A DNA stretch of 64,000 bases, from positions 168,729 through 232,728 of the forward strand of contig JAEUJW010000047.1 in assembly GCA_016793465.1 (NCBI GenBank), read 5' to 3'. The stretch is from Myxococcales bacterium. Lineage in GTDB: Bacteria; Myxococcota; Polyangia; Nannocystales; Nannocystaceae. Shown in pieces: positions 1-9,278 of this stretch; within the stretch, counting starts at the first letter, position 1, and the number at the start of each line of letters is the position of its first letter. The notes under the pieces were generated by a model. That model was not told where the DNA came from, did not search any database, and saw nothing but the letters and a program-made list of their open reading frames with translations. A program made the translations under genes and the position numbers.

Positions 1-479
1 GTGCAGGCGTCGGTGCAGGCGTCGGTGTTGTCGGCGTTGCCGTCGTCGCACTCCTCCGTGACCGAGGCCATGCCGTCGCCGCAGCCGACCGGGGCGCAGG
101 CGTTCGAGCACTCGTCGTCGTCGACCTGGTTGCCGTCGTCGCAGGCCTCGCCGGGGCCCTTGGCCCCGTCGCCGCACACGTTCTCGCTGCAGTCGGCCTT
201 GCAGGCCTTGTCGTCGCCGTTGTCGGCCCCGTTGTCGCAGGCCTCGCCGTCGTCGACGGTGCCGTCGCCGCACACGCCGCCCGCCGCGGTGGTCGACGAC
301 GTCGGGGTCGTCGAGGTCGGCGGCGGCTCGCCGGTGGTCTCGGCCGCCTCCGTCGTGCCCGTCGCCTCCGTCTCCGAGCCCCCGGTGGTCTCGTCGCTCC
401 CGCCGGGGCAACCGCTCAGCACCGGGCCGCCCGCAACCAATAACCACAGCCCACGCCCAACTACGCTGTTCAACCGCAT
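1..479 (-). CDS. DUF4215-repeat lipoprotein (3' end cut by window)
   Basis: The product starts with a signal peptide whose lipobox-like end is LSGC, so it is probably a lipid-anchored surface protein. About 45 residues of Thr/Glu/Gly-rich spacer follow. Then come Cys repeats of the form CGDG-x-ECDDGN-x-DxDxC, the DUF4215 pattern common in Nannocystis-type myxobacteria. At least three repeats are visible before the gene leaves the window at base 1. The ATG at 477-479 is preceded in frame by a stop (TAG), so the start is well fixed. A promoter with its -10 box 6 nt before the ATG lies at 486-514. Function is unknown; the repeats are usually taken as disulfide-stabilised extracellular modules. 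Confidence 0.85.
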   Translation of the reverse strand, partial: MRLNSVVGRGLWLLVAGGPVLSGCPGGSDETTGGSETEATGTTEAAETTGEPPPTSTTPTSSTTAAGGVCGDGTVDDGEACDNGADNGDDKACKADCSENVCGDGAKGPGEACDDGNQVDDDECSNACAPVGCGDGMASVTEECDDGNADNTDACTDAC

Positions 480-806
480 CGACTGACGCTATGCCGGCGG
501 CGCCGCACTGACAAGGGGTCGCTGCATGCGGATGCGGCGCGCAGCGAGCTTCGCGTCGCGCGACAGAACCTGCCGCGACGAGATTGATGGTCCGCGTGGC
601 GCCATCGGAGCGCCGCGCGCATCGGCCTGCAGGTCGCACGAGGCGGCGGTTCGCGTTCGCGCCCGCGAGGGCCTGGTGCGGCGGACCGGTCCGACCGCGT
701 CGGCGGCGTGCGGCGGCGTGCGGCGGTCTGCCAGCGCCGCGGCGGCGCGTCGATCGCCGGCCGACCGGCGTGACCCGCGCGTGCGGGCCTGCGGTAGGTT
801 TCGCCC
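480..806. other. divergent intergenic region
   Basis: These 327 bases separate two divergent lipoprotein genes. They hold the leftward promoter at 486-514 and, next to the right-hand gene, a TAGGTT box at 795-800 that ends 6 bases before the ATG at 807. The middle is GC-rich with no convincing coding frame, hairpin or RNA gene; open frames there lack a plausible start or product. Confidence 0.5.
486..514 (-). promoter_or_regulatory. sigma70-like promoter for the DUF4215 lipoprotein
   Basis: On the minus strand a -35 TTGTCA (509-514) is followed by exactly 17 bases and a -10 TAGCGT (486-491). Only 6 bases separate the -10 box from the ATG at 479, so transcription would begin at or next to the start codon. 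It is one of the best-formed promoters in the window. Confidence 0.55.
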
Positions 807-2147
807 ATGCGAAGGAATCTGCGTCCTGTATCTGTCCTGGGTCTCGCGCTGGCGTGCGCGTGCACAGGCAACGACCCCACCTCCGGCGCGGCGGACGGCC
901 CGCACGGCGCGCCCGCGTCGACGACGAGCGCGGCGGGCCCCGGCTCAACCGGCGAGGCGAGCACGACCGGCGCGGAGGCGACGGGCGCGGGCGCGACGAG
1001 CGGCGAGGCGGCGGCGAGCGCGGGCGAGGCGAGCGCGGGCGACACGAGCACGGGCGAGCCGGGCGCGACGCCGACGCTGACGCGGGTCGGGCCGACGTTC
1101 GAGATCCCCACGCTGGCGGAGACCATGCCGAAGCGCTTCGCCGACGCGGCGCACGACCCGGTGCACGACGTCTACCTCGTGGTCAACGGCAACGCGGCGA
1201 TCAGCGGGACGTTCGTCGACGCCGCCGGCGCGGCGCTGGGGACGCCGCTGGCGCTGGCCGAGACCGCGGCGTGGACGCAGGGCGTGCGGGTGGCGTTCGG
1301 CGCGACGATGTTCCTGGCGGCGTGGCACGACAACCGCGACGCGCCGGACGTCGCCAAGCTGCGCGGGCGGATCGTCGGCTGGGACGGCGAGCCGCTGCTG
1401 GCCGGGCCGGACTTCGTGATCGGCGGCGACGGCACCTACTCCGAGATGCCGCCGGCGATCGCCTGGTCGAGCGCGTCGCAGGCGTTCCTGGTCGTCTGGC
1501 ACACCGGGGCGGACCACGACATCCACGCCCAGCGGGTCGCCGGCGACGGCGCGCTGGTCGGCGGGCCGATCGCGGTGACGCAGGACGCCGACTGGCAGAG
1601 CGACGCCGGCGTGGCCTGGCACCCGCAGCGCGACGAGTGGCTGGTCGTGTACAGCCACGCCGGCGCGACCACCGAGGTGCGCGCGCGCCGGGTCGCCGGC
1701 GACGGCGCTCTGGCCGCGCCCGCGACCACGCTGACGCTCGCGCCCGCCACGTGGCTGGCGCAGGTGGCCTACCGGGCCGAGACCGGCGACTACCTGGCCG
1801 CGTGGTACGAGGGCAAGATGATGGCGATGCGCGTCTCGGCCGACGGCGAGCCGCTCGGCGAGCCGTTCGTGCTGGCCCCCAACTACGGCACCTACGACGG
1901 CTTCGCGGTCGCCCGCAGCCCGGTCGGCGGCGGCTTCGCGGCGGTGTTCCACGGCGACAGCGACGAGGACTTCGCGGCCGCGTTCACCGCCGACGGCGCG
2001 CAGGGCCCGGTGATCGTGGCGACCGACTCGCCCGGGGCCGACGGCCACTTCAACCCGCGCATCGCGGCGCACTCGACCAGGCGCGAGTGGCTGGTCGTCA
2101 CCTCGCTCGGGTTCTCCCGCGTGGTCGGGCAGGTGCTCGCCGAGTGA
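807..2147 (+). CDS. propeller-like repeat lipoprotein
   Basis: A 446-residue exported protein. The signal peptide ends in a lipobox-like ALACAC. A spacer of Ala/Gly/Thr/Ser (STGEASTTG style) runs to about residue 95. The rest is built of repeats of roughly 45-50 residues with patterns such as FLVVWHTGADHDIHAQRV and WLVVYSHAG, where a Trp-rich strand alternates with GDGALVGGP turns; this resembles a beta-propeller. No catalytic motif is visible. The ATG at 807 lies 6 bases after a TAGGTT box and has no Shine-Dalgarno sequence, in line with a leaderless transcript. The specific ligand or role is unknown. Confidence 0.8.
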   Translation: MRRNLRPVSVLGLALACACTGNDPTSGAADGPHGAPASTTSAAGPGSTGEASTTGAEATGAGATSGEAAASAGEASAGDTSTGEPGATPTLTRVGPTFEIPTLAETMPKRFADAAHDPVHDVYLVVNGNAAISGTFVDAAGAALGTPLALAETAAWTQGVRVAFGATMFLAAWHDNRDAPDVAKLRGRIVGWDGEPLLAGPDFVIGGDGTYSEMPPAIAWSSASQAFLVVWHTGADHDIHAQRVAGDGALVGGPIAVTQDADWQSDAGVAWHPQRDEWLVVYSHAGATTEVRARRVAGDGALAAPATTLTLAPATWLAQVAYRAETGDYLAAWYEGKMMAMRVSADGEPLGEPFVLAPNYGTYDGFAVARSPVGGGFAAVFHGDSDEDFAAAFTADGAQGPVIVATDSPGADGHFNPRIAAHSTRREWLVVTSLGFSRVVGQVLAE

Positions 2148-2259
2148 ACGGGCCTCGCGCGCGCGGACCGATCTCGACGTCGGGGGTCACGATCGAGCCG
2201 CCGCGCACCAGCACGCGGACGCGGACGCGGACATGTCCGCCTGCGGGCGCGCGCCCCCG

Positions 2260-2288
2260 TTGACACCCCGGCGGGGCTGGCCTACGCA
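2260..2288 (+). promoter_or_regulatory. promoter before the IgGFc-binding-like gene
   Basis: A consensus -35 TTGACA (2260-2265), a 17-base spacer and TACGCA (2283-2288) lie directly before the ATG at 2296. The -10 match is weak in its last base, but the -35 box and spacing are ideal. Only 7 bases separate -10 and ATG, so the mRNA would be leaderless or nearly so. Confidence 0.45.
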
Positions 2289-2295
2289 TGGCTGC

Positions 2296-4296
2296 ATGCC
2301 TGCCATTCGTTGGATCTCCGCATCGTTGCTCGCACCCCTGCTCGCCTGCGGCGACGACGGGACCGGCGCCACCGCGATGACCGACCCGGTCACCACCCAG
2401 CCGCCGCTGACCTCGAACGACACGTCGAACGGCGACGACAGCCAGGGCACCTCGCCGACCGACACCTCGGCGACCACCGCGGGCTCCAACGACGCCACGG
2501 CCATGCCGGCGACCACGCAGATCGGCGAGACGTCCTCGACCGACACCGACCCGACCACGCTCACGACCTCGCCCGTCACCCTGACCGAGGCGTCCGAGAC
2601 CACGCTCATGACGACCGACGCCTCGACGGGGTCGACCGGCGGCTCGACCACCACCGGCGGCGAGGAGTCGAGCTCGACCGGCACCACCGACCCGCCGTGC
2701 GCGCCGAACGTGTGCTCCGAGGACCTGCAGTCGATCGAGTGCGGCGGTCAGACCGTGCAGAACTGCGCGGCGGGCTCGTACTGCATCGACGCGGTGTGCA
2801 CCCCGCTGAGCCCGTGCGAGGCGGCCGAGCTGCTCGAGGGCTCCGAGGGCTGTCGCTTCTGGGCGGTCAAGCAGGACCTCATCAACTCGGGCGCGTGCTT
2901 CGCGGCGTTCATCGCCAACACCTGGGACACGCCGGTCAAGATCCAGGTCGAGTACAACGGCATGGCCCTGCCGGTCGAGAACTTCGCGCGCATCCCCAGC
3001 GGTCAGGGCAACAACATCGTCTACGAGCCCTACAACGCCAACGTGGGCCTGCCGGTCGGCGAGGTGGCGGTGCTGTCGCTGTCGCGCAACCCCGGCGGCG
3101 GCCTGCCGGCGTGTCCGTCGCCGGTCGGCGTGAGCGCGGAGACCCACGTGTCGGGCACGGGCCTCGGCAAGGCGTTCCTCATCACCACCGATGTGCCGGT
3201 CTCGGCCTACCAGATGCACCCGTACGGCGGCGGCTCGGTGGCGCTGACGTCGGCCACGCTGATGCTGCCGACGAGCGTGTGGGACACCAATTACATCGGC
3301 GCCAACGCCTACGCGCAGGGCCAGGCGGGCCAGCCGCTGATGATCTTCGTCGCCGACGAGGACGGCACGACGGTCACGCTCGACCCGAAGGTCGCGGTCA
3401 ACGGCGGCAACGGGGTGCAGGGCGGGCCGGCGGGCGTGCCGATCATGTACAACCTGAGCCGCGGGCAGACCCTGCAGATCGAGCAGACGGCCGAGCTGAC
3501 CGGCTCGCCGATCGCCTCGAACAAGCCGATCGGGGTGTTCGGCGGGGCGAGCTGCATGAACGTGCCGACCAACGCGCTGTACTGCGAGGGCGCGCACCAG
3601 CAGCTCCCGCCGATCAAGGCGCTCGGCAGCGAGTACGCGGCGGTCCGCTACCGCAACCGCATCCAGGGCCAGGAGGAGTCGCCGCCGTGGCGGCTGATCG
3701 GCGCGGTCAACGGCACCAACCTGACCTGGATCCCCGGGCCGCCGCCGGGCGCGCCCAACGTGATCAACCTCGGCCAGGTCGCCGAGTTCAACGCGGCCGG
3801 CCCGTTCATCGTCACCAGCCAGGACGCCGACCACCCGTTCTACCTCGCGGGCTACATGACCGGCGGCCAGGCCTTCCAGGGCCGCGGCGACCCCGAGTGG
3901 GTCAACGTGGTGCCGCCGGCCCAGTACCTCGACAAGTACGTGTTCTTCACCGACCCCACGTACCCCGAGACGTCGCTGGTGGTCGTGCGCAACAAGGTCG
4001 ACGGCGCGTTCGCCGACGTGACGCTCGGCTGCGCCGGGGTGCTCGGCGGCTGGACGGCGATCGGCGCCGACCACGAGTACACGCGCGTCGACCTCGTGAC
4101 CGGCAACTTCCAGAACGTCGGCGGCTGCTCCAACGGCCGCCACGAGATGTCGAGCGACAACCCGTTCGGCGTGACCGTGTGGGGCTGGGGCTCGATGGCG
4201 ACCGGCAACAGCCCGTTCAGCCAGCACGTCTCGTACGCCTACCCGGGCGGCGCGGCGATCCGCTCGATCAACGACGTCGAGGTGCTGCCGCAGTAG
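2296..4296 (+). CDS. IgGFc-binding-like surface lipoprotein
   Basis: A 666-residue secreted protein. The signal peptide ends at a lipobox-like PLLAC, and a Thr/Ser-rich spacer of about 110 residues follows. A short Cys-rich segment (CAPNVCSEDLQSIECGG) comes next, then a large domain with the strand patterns of the IgGFc-binding protein N-terminal family: TTDVPVSAYQMHPYGG, LPTSVWDTNYIG, NKPIGVFGGASCMNVP and a late SDNPFGVTVWGWG. In animals this domain occurs in mucin-like proteins; in bacteria it is found in large surface proteins of unproven role. I chose the ATG at 2296 because the signal peptide begins there; an in-frame upstream ATG at 2233 would add 21 residues unlike a signal peptide. 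Confidence 0.82.
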   Translation: MPAIRWISASLLAPLLACGDDGTGATAMTDPVTTQPPLTSNDTSNGDDSQGTSPTDTSATTAGSNDATAMPATTQIGETSSTDTDPTTLTTSPVTLTEASETTLMTTDASTGSTGGSTTTGGEESSSTGTTDPPCAPNVCSEDLQSIECGGQTVQNCAAGSYCIDAVCTPLSPCEAAELLEGSEGCRFWAVKQDLINSGACFAAFIANTWDTPVKIQVEYNGMALPVENFARIPSGQGNNIVYEPYNANVGLPVGEVAVLSLSRNPGGGLPACPSPVGVSAETHVSGTGLGKAFLITTDVPVSAYQMHPYGGGSVALTSATLMLPTSVWDTNYIGANAYAQGQAGQPLMIFVADEDGTTVTLDPKVAVNGGNGVQGGPAGVPIMYNLSRGQTLQIEQTAELTGSPIASNKPIGVFGGASCMNVPTNALYCEGAHQQLPPIKALGSEYAAVRYRNRIQGQEESPPWRLIGAVNGTNLTWIPGPPPGAPNVINLGQVAEFNAAGPFIVTSQDADHPFYLAGYMTGGQAFQGRGDPEWVNVVPPAQYLDKYVFFTDPTYPETSLVVVRNKVDGAFADVTLGCAGVLGGWTAIGADHEYTRVDLVTGNFQNVGGCSNGRHEMSSDNPFGVTVWGWGSMATGNSPFSQHVSYAYPGGAAIRSINDVEVLPQ

Positions 4297-4323
4297 GCGG
4301 GCCGCGGGTCCGCGACGACGAGC

Positions 4324-5211
4324 TCAGGCCGCGCCGGGCTGGTCGCCGCGGGCCGCGCGCGACGACTCGAGCACCGGCTGGCCGACGGCGCCGGGCTTGT
4401 CGGCGCCGGGCGCGTCGGCGCGGCTGGCCGCGAGGGCGCGCTGGACCGCCTGCAGCACGCGGCTCTGGACCAGGCAGCTGCGCTGACCGCCGCGGTCGGA
4501 CCACCAGCGCAGGCGGACCTTCACCGACGAGTCGCCGAGCGTGTCGATGATGATGTCGGGCGCGGGGTCGGCGAGCACGCCGTCGATCTCGCGCACGGCC
4601 GCGACCACGGCGTTGCGGACGGCCTCGAGGTCGTCGCTCCTGGTCAGGGTGAGGTCGACGGAGGTGCGCAGCTTGCTGGCCGGGGCGGTGACGACCACGG
4701 CCTCGGTGAACAGGGTGGTGTTGGGGATGACGACGCGCTTGCCGTCGAAGCTGCGGATGGTGGTCGCGCGGGTCTCGATGGTCTGGACGGTGCCCTCGAA
4801 GTCGCGGACGCGGATGTCGTCGCCGATCTCGAACGGCTCGGTGACGAGGATGAGGATGCCGGCGAAGAAGTTCTGCAGGATGTCGCGGAAGGCGAAGCCG
4901 ACGGCCACGGTGCCGATGCCGAGCAGCTCGATCAGGTTGCGCGCCTCGAACGAGGGGATGATGACCGAGAGGGCGATCAGCAGGCCGATCAGGATCAGCA
5001 CCCAGCGGAACAGGTTGCCGAGGATGAGGCCGAGGTTGCCGTGCCGGCGCAGGCGTTTGGCCAGGCGGATCCCCCCGCGGTAGGCGGCGCGTCCGGCCAG
5101 CACGAACGCGGCGAACACCAGCCCGCCGATGATCAAGTTCGGCAGGAGCGCGAGGAAGCCGTCGAGCATGGCCTGGGTCTTCTTCCACAGGGCGTCGAGG
5201 TCGAAGTGCAT
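4324..5211 (-). CDS. MscS-family mechanosensitive channel
   Basis: A 295-residue inner-membrane protein of small-conductance mechanosensitive channel type. Two or three membrane helices occupy residues 15-90. They are followed by the MscS pore and beta-domain pattern: GIGTVAVGFAFRDILQNFFAGILIL, then PFEIGDDIRVRDFEGTVQTI and TTIRSFDGKRVVIPNTTLF. The family opens under membrane tension to release solutes in osmotic downshock. It stands alone on the minus strand, facing the IgGFc-like gene, whose stop is only 27 bases away. A second, less similar MscS gene lies at 30443-31525. Confidence 0.93.
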   Translation of the reverse strand: MHFDLDALWKKTQAMLDGFLALLPNLIIGGLVFAAFVLAGRAAYRGGIRLAKRLRRHGNLGLILGNLFRWVLILIGLLIALSVIIPSFEARNLIELLGIGTVAVGFAFRDILQNFFAGILILVTEPFEIGDDIRVRDFEGTVQTIETRATTIRSFDGKRVVIPNTTLFTEAVVVTAPASKLRTSVDLTLTRSDDLEAVRNAVVAAVREIDGVLADPAPDIIIDTLGDSSVKVRLRWWSDRGGQRSCLVQSRVLQAVQRALAASRADAPGADKPGAVGQPVLESSRAARGDQPGAA

Positions 5212-5477
5212 CGAGCGTCCACGTAGCGCCGACGGGCGGGGCGTGCGTGCGACCGCGAGGATTCGCGGCGCGACGCGGGCGCGGGCGGGCTCCGGGGCGG
5301 TCCGCCCGGTTCGCTGCGCAGACCGCGAGCGCGACGCGGGGACGCGGGGCGCCGCAAGCTTGTCGCGACGGCGCGGCGAAGTTCGCCTTGAACGCCGTCC
5401 GCCGGCCTTCTACGCCGGCGCCGAGGGCGCAGCCGCGCCCGCGGATCGCGTACGATGGCGGACCCGGGAGGTTGAAC

Positions 5478-6590
<1,113 letters not shown>

Positions 6591-6613
6591 AGAAGGCCGA
6601 CGACCTGCGGGCC

Positions 6614-6643
6614 GCGGCGAGGCGAACACCTGTCCCTCGCCGC
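6614..6643. terminator. stem-loop after the 5478-6590 lipoprotein gene
   Basis: A perfect 9-bp stem (GCGGCGAGG at 6614-6622 pairs with CCTCGCCGC at 6635-6643) with a 12-base loop lies 23 bases after the stop at 6590. There is no T-run, so it is a terminator candidate by position and stability only. Confidence 0.35.
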
Positions 6644-6651
6644 CTCGAGGC

Positions 6652-6657
6652 TATATC
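6652..6657 (+). promoter_or_regulatory. candidate -10 box of rph
   Basis: TATATC is the only strongly AT-rich hexamer in the leader of rph. It ends 8 bases before the RAE element, so a transcript would begin at about the first base of the RAE. No good -35 hexamer is seen 17 bases upstream (CCTGTC stands there). Confidence 0.4.
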
Positions 6658-6664
6658 AGGCGAT

Positions 6665-6683
6665 GGGGCTTGCAGCAAGGCCC
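6665..6683 (+). promoter_or_regulatory. rifamycin-associated element (RAE)
   Basis: The 19 bases GGGGCTTGCAGCAAGGCCC match the published RAE inverted repeat (recalled as GGGGCTTGCGGCAAGGCCC) at all but the tenth, central position. The RAE is the cis-element found upstream of rifamycin-inactivating genes and linked to their induction by rifamycins. Here it lies 25 bases before the rph start codon and just downstream of a TATATC box, which is the position expected for a functional control site. Confidence 0.8.
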
Positions 6684-6708
6684 GGGGTCTGCCCCAAAGT
6701 CCGTGGCC

Positions 6709-9270
6709 ATGACGAACACGAGGCGTTCTGAGGCGGTCTGGGTGCTCGATCTCGGCGAGGTCGACGCCACGCGAATTGCGGCGGTCGGAGGCAAGGGCGC
6801 GAACCTCGGCGAGCTCGCCGGGCTCCCGGGGGTCCGCGTGCCCGCGGGGTTCTGCGTGACGACGGCGGCGTTCCGGCGGTTCCTGAGCGGGGTGCCGGAC
6901 GTCGCGGCGCGGCTCGCCCGGCTGGCGGCGCTGGACGACCCGGCGGCGATCCGCGAGCACAGCGGCGAGCTGCGCCGCAGCCTCGAGGCGACGGCGGTGC
7001 CGGCGGAGGTGCAGGCGGCGATCGTGCTGGCGCTGGCCGGGTCCGCCGCGGACGCGACGTGGGCCGTGCGCTCGAGCGCGACGGCCGAGGACCTGCCGGG
7101 CGCGTCGTTCGCCGGCCAGCAGGACACGTTTTTAAATGTGCGGGGCGAGGCGGTGGTGGAGCACGTGCGCCGCTGCTGGGCGTCGCTGCTGGGCGAGCGG
7201 GCGGTGGCCTACCGCGCGCAGCGCGGCTTCGATCACGGCGACGTGCACATGGGGGTCGTGGTCCAGCGCATGGTCGCCGCGCGGGCGGCGGGCGTGCTGT
7301 TCACGGCCGACCCGCTGACGGGCAACCGCGAGGTGGCGGTGATCGAGGCGGTGCACGGCCTCGGTGAGGCGCTGGTGTCGGGTGCGGCGCGCGCCGACCG
7401 CTACTCGCTGCGCGACGGGCGGATCCTCGAGCGCACGATCTCCGGCGAGGCGCCGGCGCTGACCGACGCGCAGGCGATCGAGCTCGCGCGCATCGGCCGG
7501 CGGATCGAGGCCCACTTCGGCCGGCCGCAGGACATCGAGTGGTGCCTCGACGGCGACGATCCCGGCGTTTTTAATATCGTGCAGAGTCGGGCGATCACGG
7601 CGCTGTTCCCGGCGCCGGAGGCGGCCGACGGCGGCAACCACGTCTACGTGTCGGTCGGCCACCAGCAGATGATGACCGACGCCATGAGGCCGCTCGGGCT
7701 GTCGTTCTTCCAGGCCACCGCGGCGGGGCGGATGTTCGCGGCGGGGGGGCGGTTGTTCGTCGACGTCAGCCAGGACCTGGCCGCGCCGGAGCGGCGGGAC
7801 ATGATCTTGAATGTGCTCGGGCGCAACGACCCGTGGGTCAAGGAGGCGCTGGCCAGCGTGGTCGCGCGGGGGTTCATCGCGGCCTCGACCGCGGCGCCGG
7901 CGGCCCCGAGCACGGGGATGAAGGCGGCGACCCCGTTCGCCTTCTCGCAGGTCGGCGACGACCCGTCGATCGTGCCAGCGCTGATCGCCGAGGCCGAGGC
8001 CGAGCTCGACCGGCTGCGCCGCGAGATCGCGGGCAAGACCGGCGTCGAGCTGCTGGACTTCATCGTCGAGGACCTGCAGCGCTCGCGCGAGTCGCTGGTC
8101 GCGCCGCGGAGCATGGGCGTGGTCATGGCCGGCATGGACGCCGCGGCGTGGCTCAACGAGCGCATGCTGGCGTGGCTCGGCGAGCGGAACGCCGCGGACA
8201 CGCTGTCACAGTCGGTCGACCACAACGTCACCTCGGAGATGGGGCTGGCGCTGCTCGATGTGGCCGACGCGGTCCGCCCGCACCCCGCGGTGGTCGAATT
8301 CTTTAATCGTGGGGAGCTCGGCGACGACTTTTTTCGGGCGCTGGAGGGGCTCGCGGGCGGGCCGGAGGCGAGGGACGCGATCCAGAGCTTCCTCGCCAGG
8401 TACGGCATGCGCTGCGCGGGGGAGATCGACATCACGCGCGAGCGCTGGGGCGAGCGGCCGACGCTGCTGGTGCCGCTGATCCTCGGCAATGTTGAGAATT
8501 TCGGTCCGGGCGAGGCCGCGCGGAGGTTCGCGCGCGGGCGGCAGGAGGCGCTGGGCCACGCGGAGGCGCTGCTGGACCGCCTGCGTGCGCTGCCGGACGG
8601 CGAGCAGAAGGCGGCGGAGACGCGGCGGATGATCGACCGGCTGCGCAGCTTCATCGGCTATCGCGAGTATCCGAAGTACGGCAAGATGAACGCCTACGCC
8701 GTGTACAGGCAGGCGCTGCTGCGGGAGGCCGAGCAGCTCGTGCAGGCCGGCGTGGTCGGCGAGCTCGAGGATCTCTATTATCTGCGCTTCGAGGAGCTGC
8801 GCGAGGTCGTGCGCACGCGCGTGATCGATGAGCATTTGGTGCGCCGGCGCCGGGCCGAGCACGAAATTTTCATGCGGCTGACGCCGCCGCGGGTGATCAC
8901 GTCGGAGGGGGAGGTGGTGCGCGCGCCGTACAGCCGGGCCGACCTGCCGGCGGGGGCGCTCGTCGGGCTGGCGGTCTCGGCGGGGGTCGTCGAGGGCCGC
9001 GCCCGCGTGCTGCACGACATGGCCGACGCGTCGCTCACGGCGGGCGACATCCTCGTCACCACGTTCACCGACCCGAGCTGGACGCCGCTGTTCGTAATTA
9101 TTGACGGGCTGGTGACCGAGGTCGGGGGGGTGATGACGCACGGGGCGGTGGTCGCCCGCGAGTACGGCCTGCCGGCGGTCGTGGGCGTGGAGCAGGCGAC
9201 GCGGAGGATCCGCGACGGGCAGCGGATCCGCGTGCACGGGACCGACGGTTACGTCGAGCTGCTCGACTGA
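6709..9270 (+). CDS. rph: rifamycin phosphotransferase
   Basis: The enzyme (853 residues; Listeria RPH is about the same size) uses ATP to phosphorylate rifamycins and so inactivate them. The order of domains fits: N-terminal ATP-grasp of the PEP synthase type (GGKGANLGEL near residue 25, WAVRSSATAEDLPGASFAGQ near 120, QDIEWC near 280), then the antibiotic-binding domain (SVGHQQMMTDAMRPLGLSFF from about 315), then the swivelling His domain (TDPSWTPLF and GGVMTHGAVVAREYG, with catalytic His811). TDPSWTPLF separates this family from PEP synthase. The ATG at 6709 was chosen over an in-frame upstream start at 6670 that lies inside the RAE. The gene has several AT-rich codon islands, including a TTA at about 7132. 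Confidence 0.93.
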   Translation: MTNTRRSEAVWVLDLGEVDATRIAAVGGKGANLGELAGLPGVRVPAGFCVTTAAFRRFLSGVPDVAARLARLAALDDPAAIREHSGELRRSLEATAVPAEVQAAIVLALAGSAADATWAVRSSATAEDLPGASFAGQQDTFLNVRGEAVVEHVRRCWASLLGERAVAYRAQRGFDHGDVHMGVVVQRMVAARAAGVLFTADPLTGNREVAVIEAVHGLGEALVSGAARADRYSLRDGRILERTISGEAPALTDAQAIELARIGRRIEAHFGRPQDIEWCLDGDDPGVFNIVQSRAITALFPAPEAADGGNHVYVSVGHQQMMTDAMRPLGLSFFQATAAGRMFAAGGRLFVDVSQDLAAPERRDMILNVLGRNDPWVKEALASVVARGFIAASTAAPAAPSTGMKAATPFAFSQVGDDPSIVPALIAEAEAELDRLRREIAGKTGVELLDFIVEDLQRSRESLVAPRSMGVVMAGMDAAAWLNERMLAWLGERNAADTLSQSVDHNVTSEMGLALLDVADAVRPHPAVVEFFNRGELGDDFFRALEGLAGGPEARDAIQSFLARYGMRCAGEIDITRERWGERPTLLVPLILGNVENFGPGEAARRFARGRQEALGHAEALLDRLRALPDGEQKAAETRRMIDRLRSFIGYREYPKYGKMNAYAVYRQALLREAEQLVQAGVVGELEDLYYLRFEELREVVRTRVIDEHLVRRRRAEHEIFMRLTPPRVITSEGEVVRAPYSRADLPAGALVGLAVSAGVVEGRARVLHDMADASLTAGDILVTTFTDPSWTPLFVIIDGLVTEVGGVMTHGAVVAREYGLPAVVGVEQATRRIRDGQRIRVHGTDGYVELLD

Positions 9271-9278
9271 TCTTTTAA

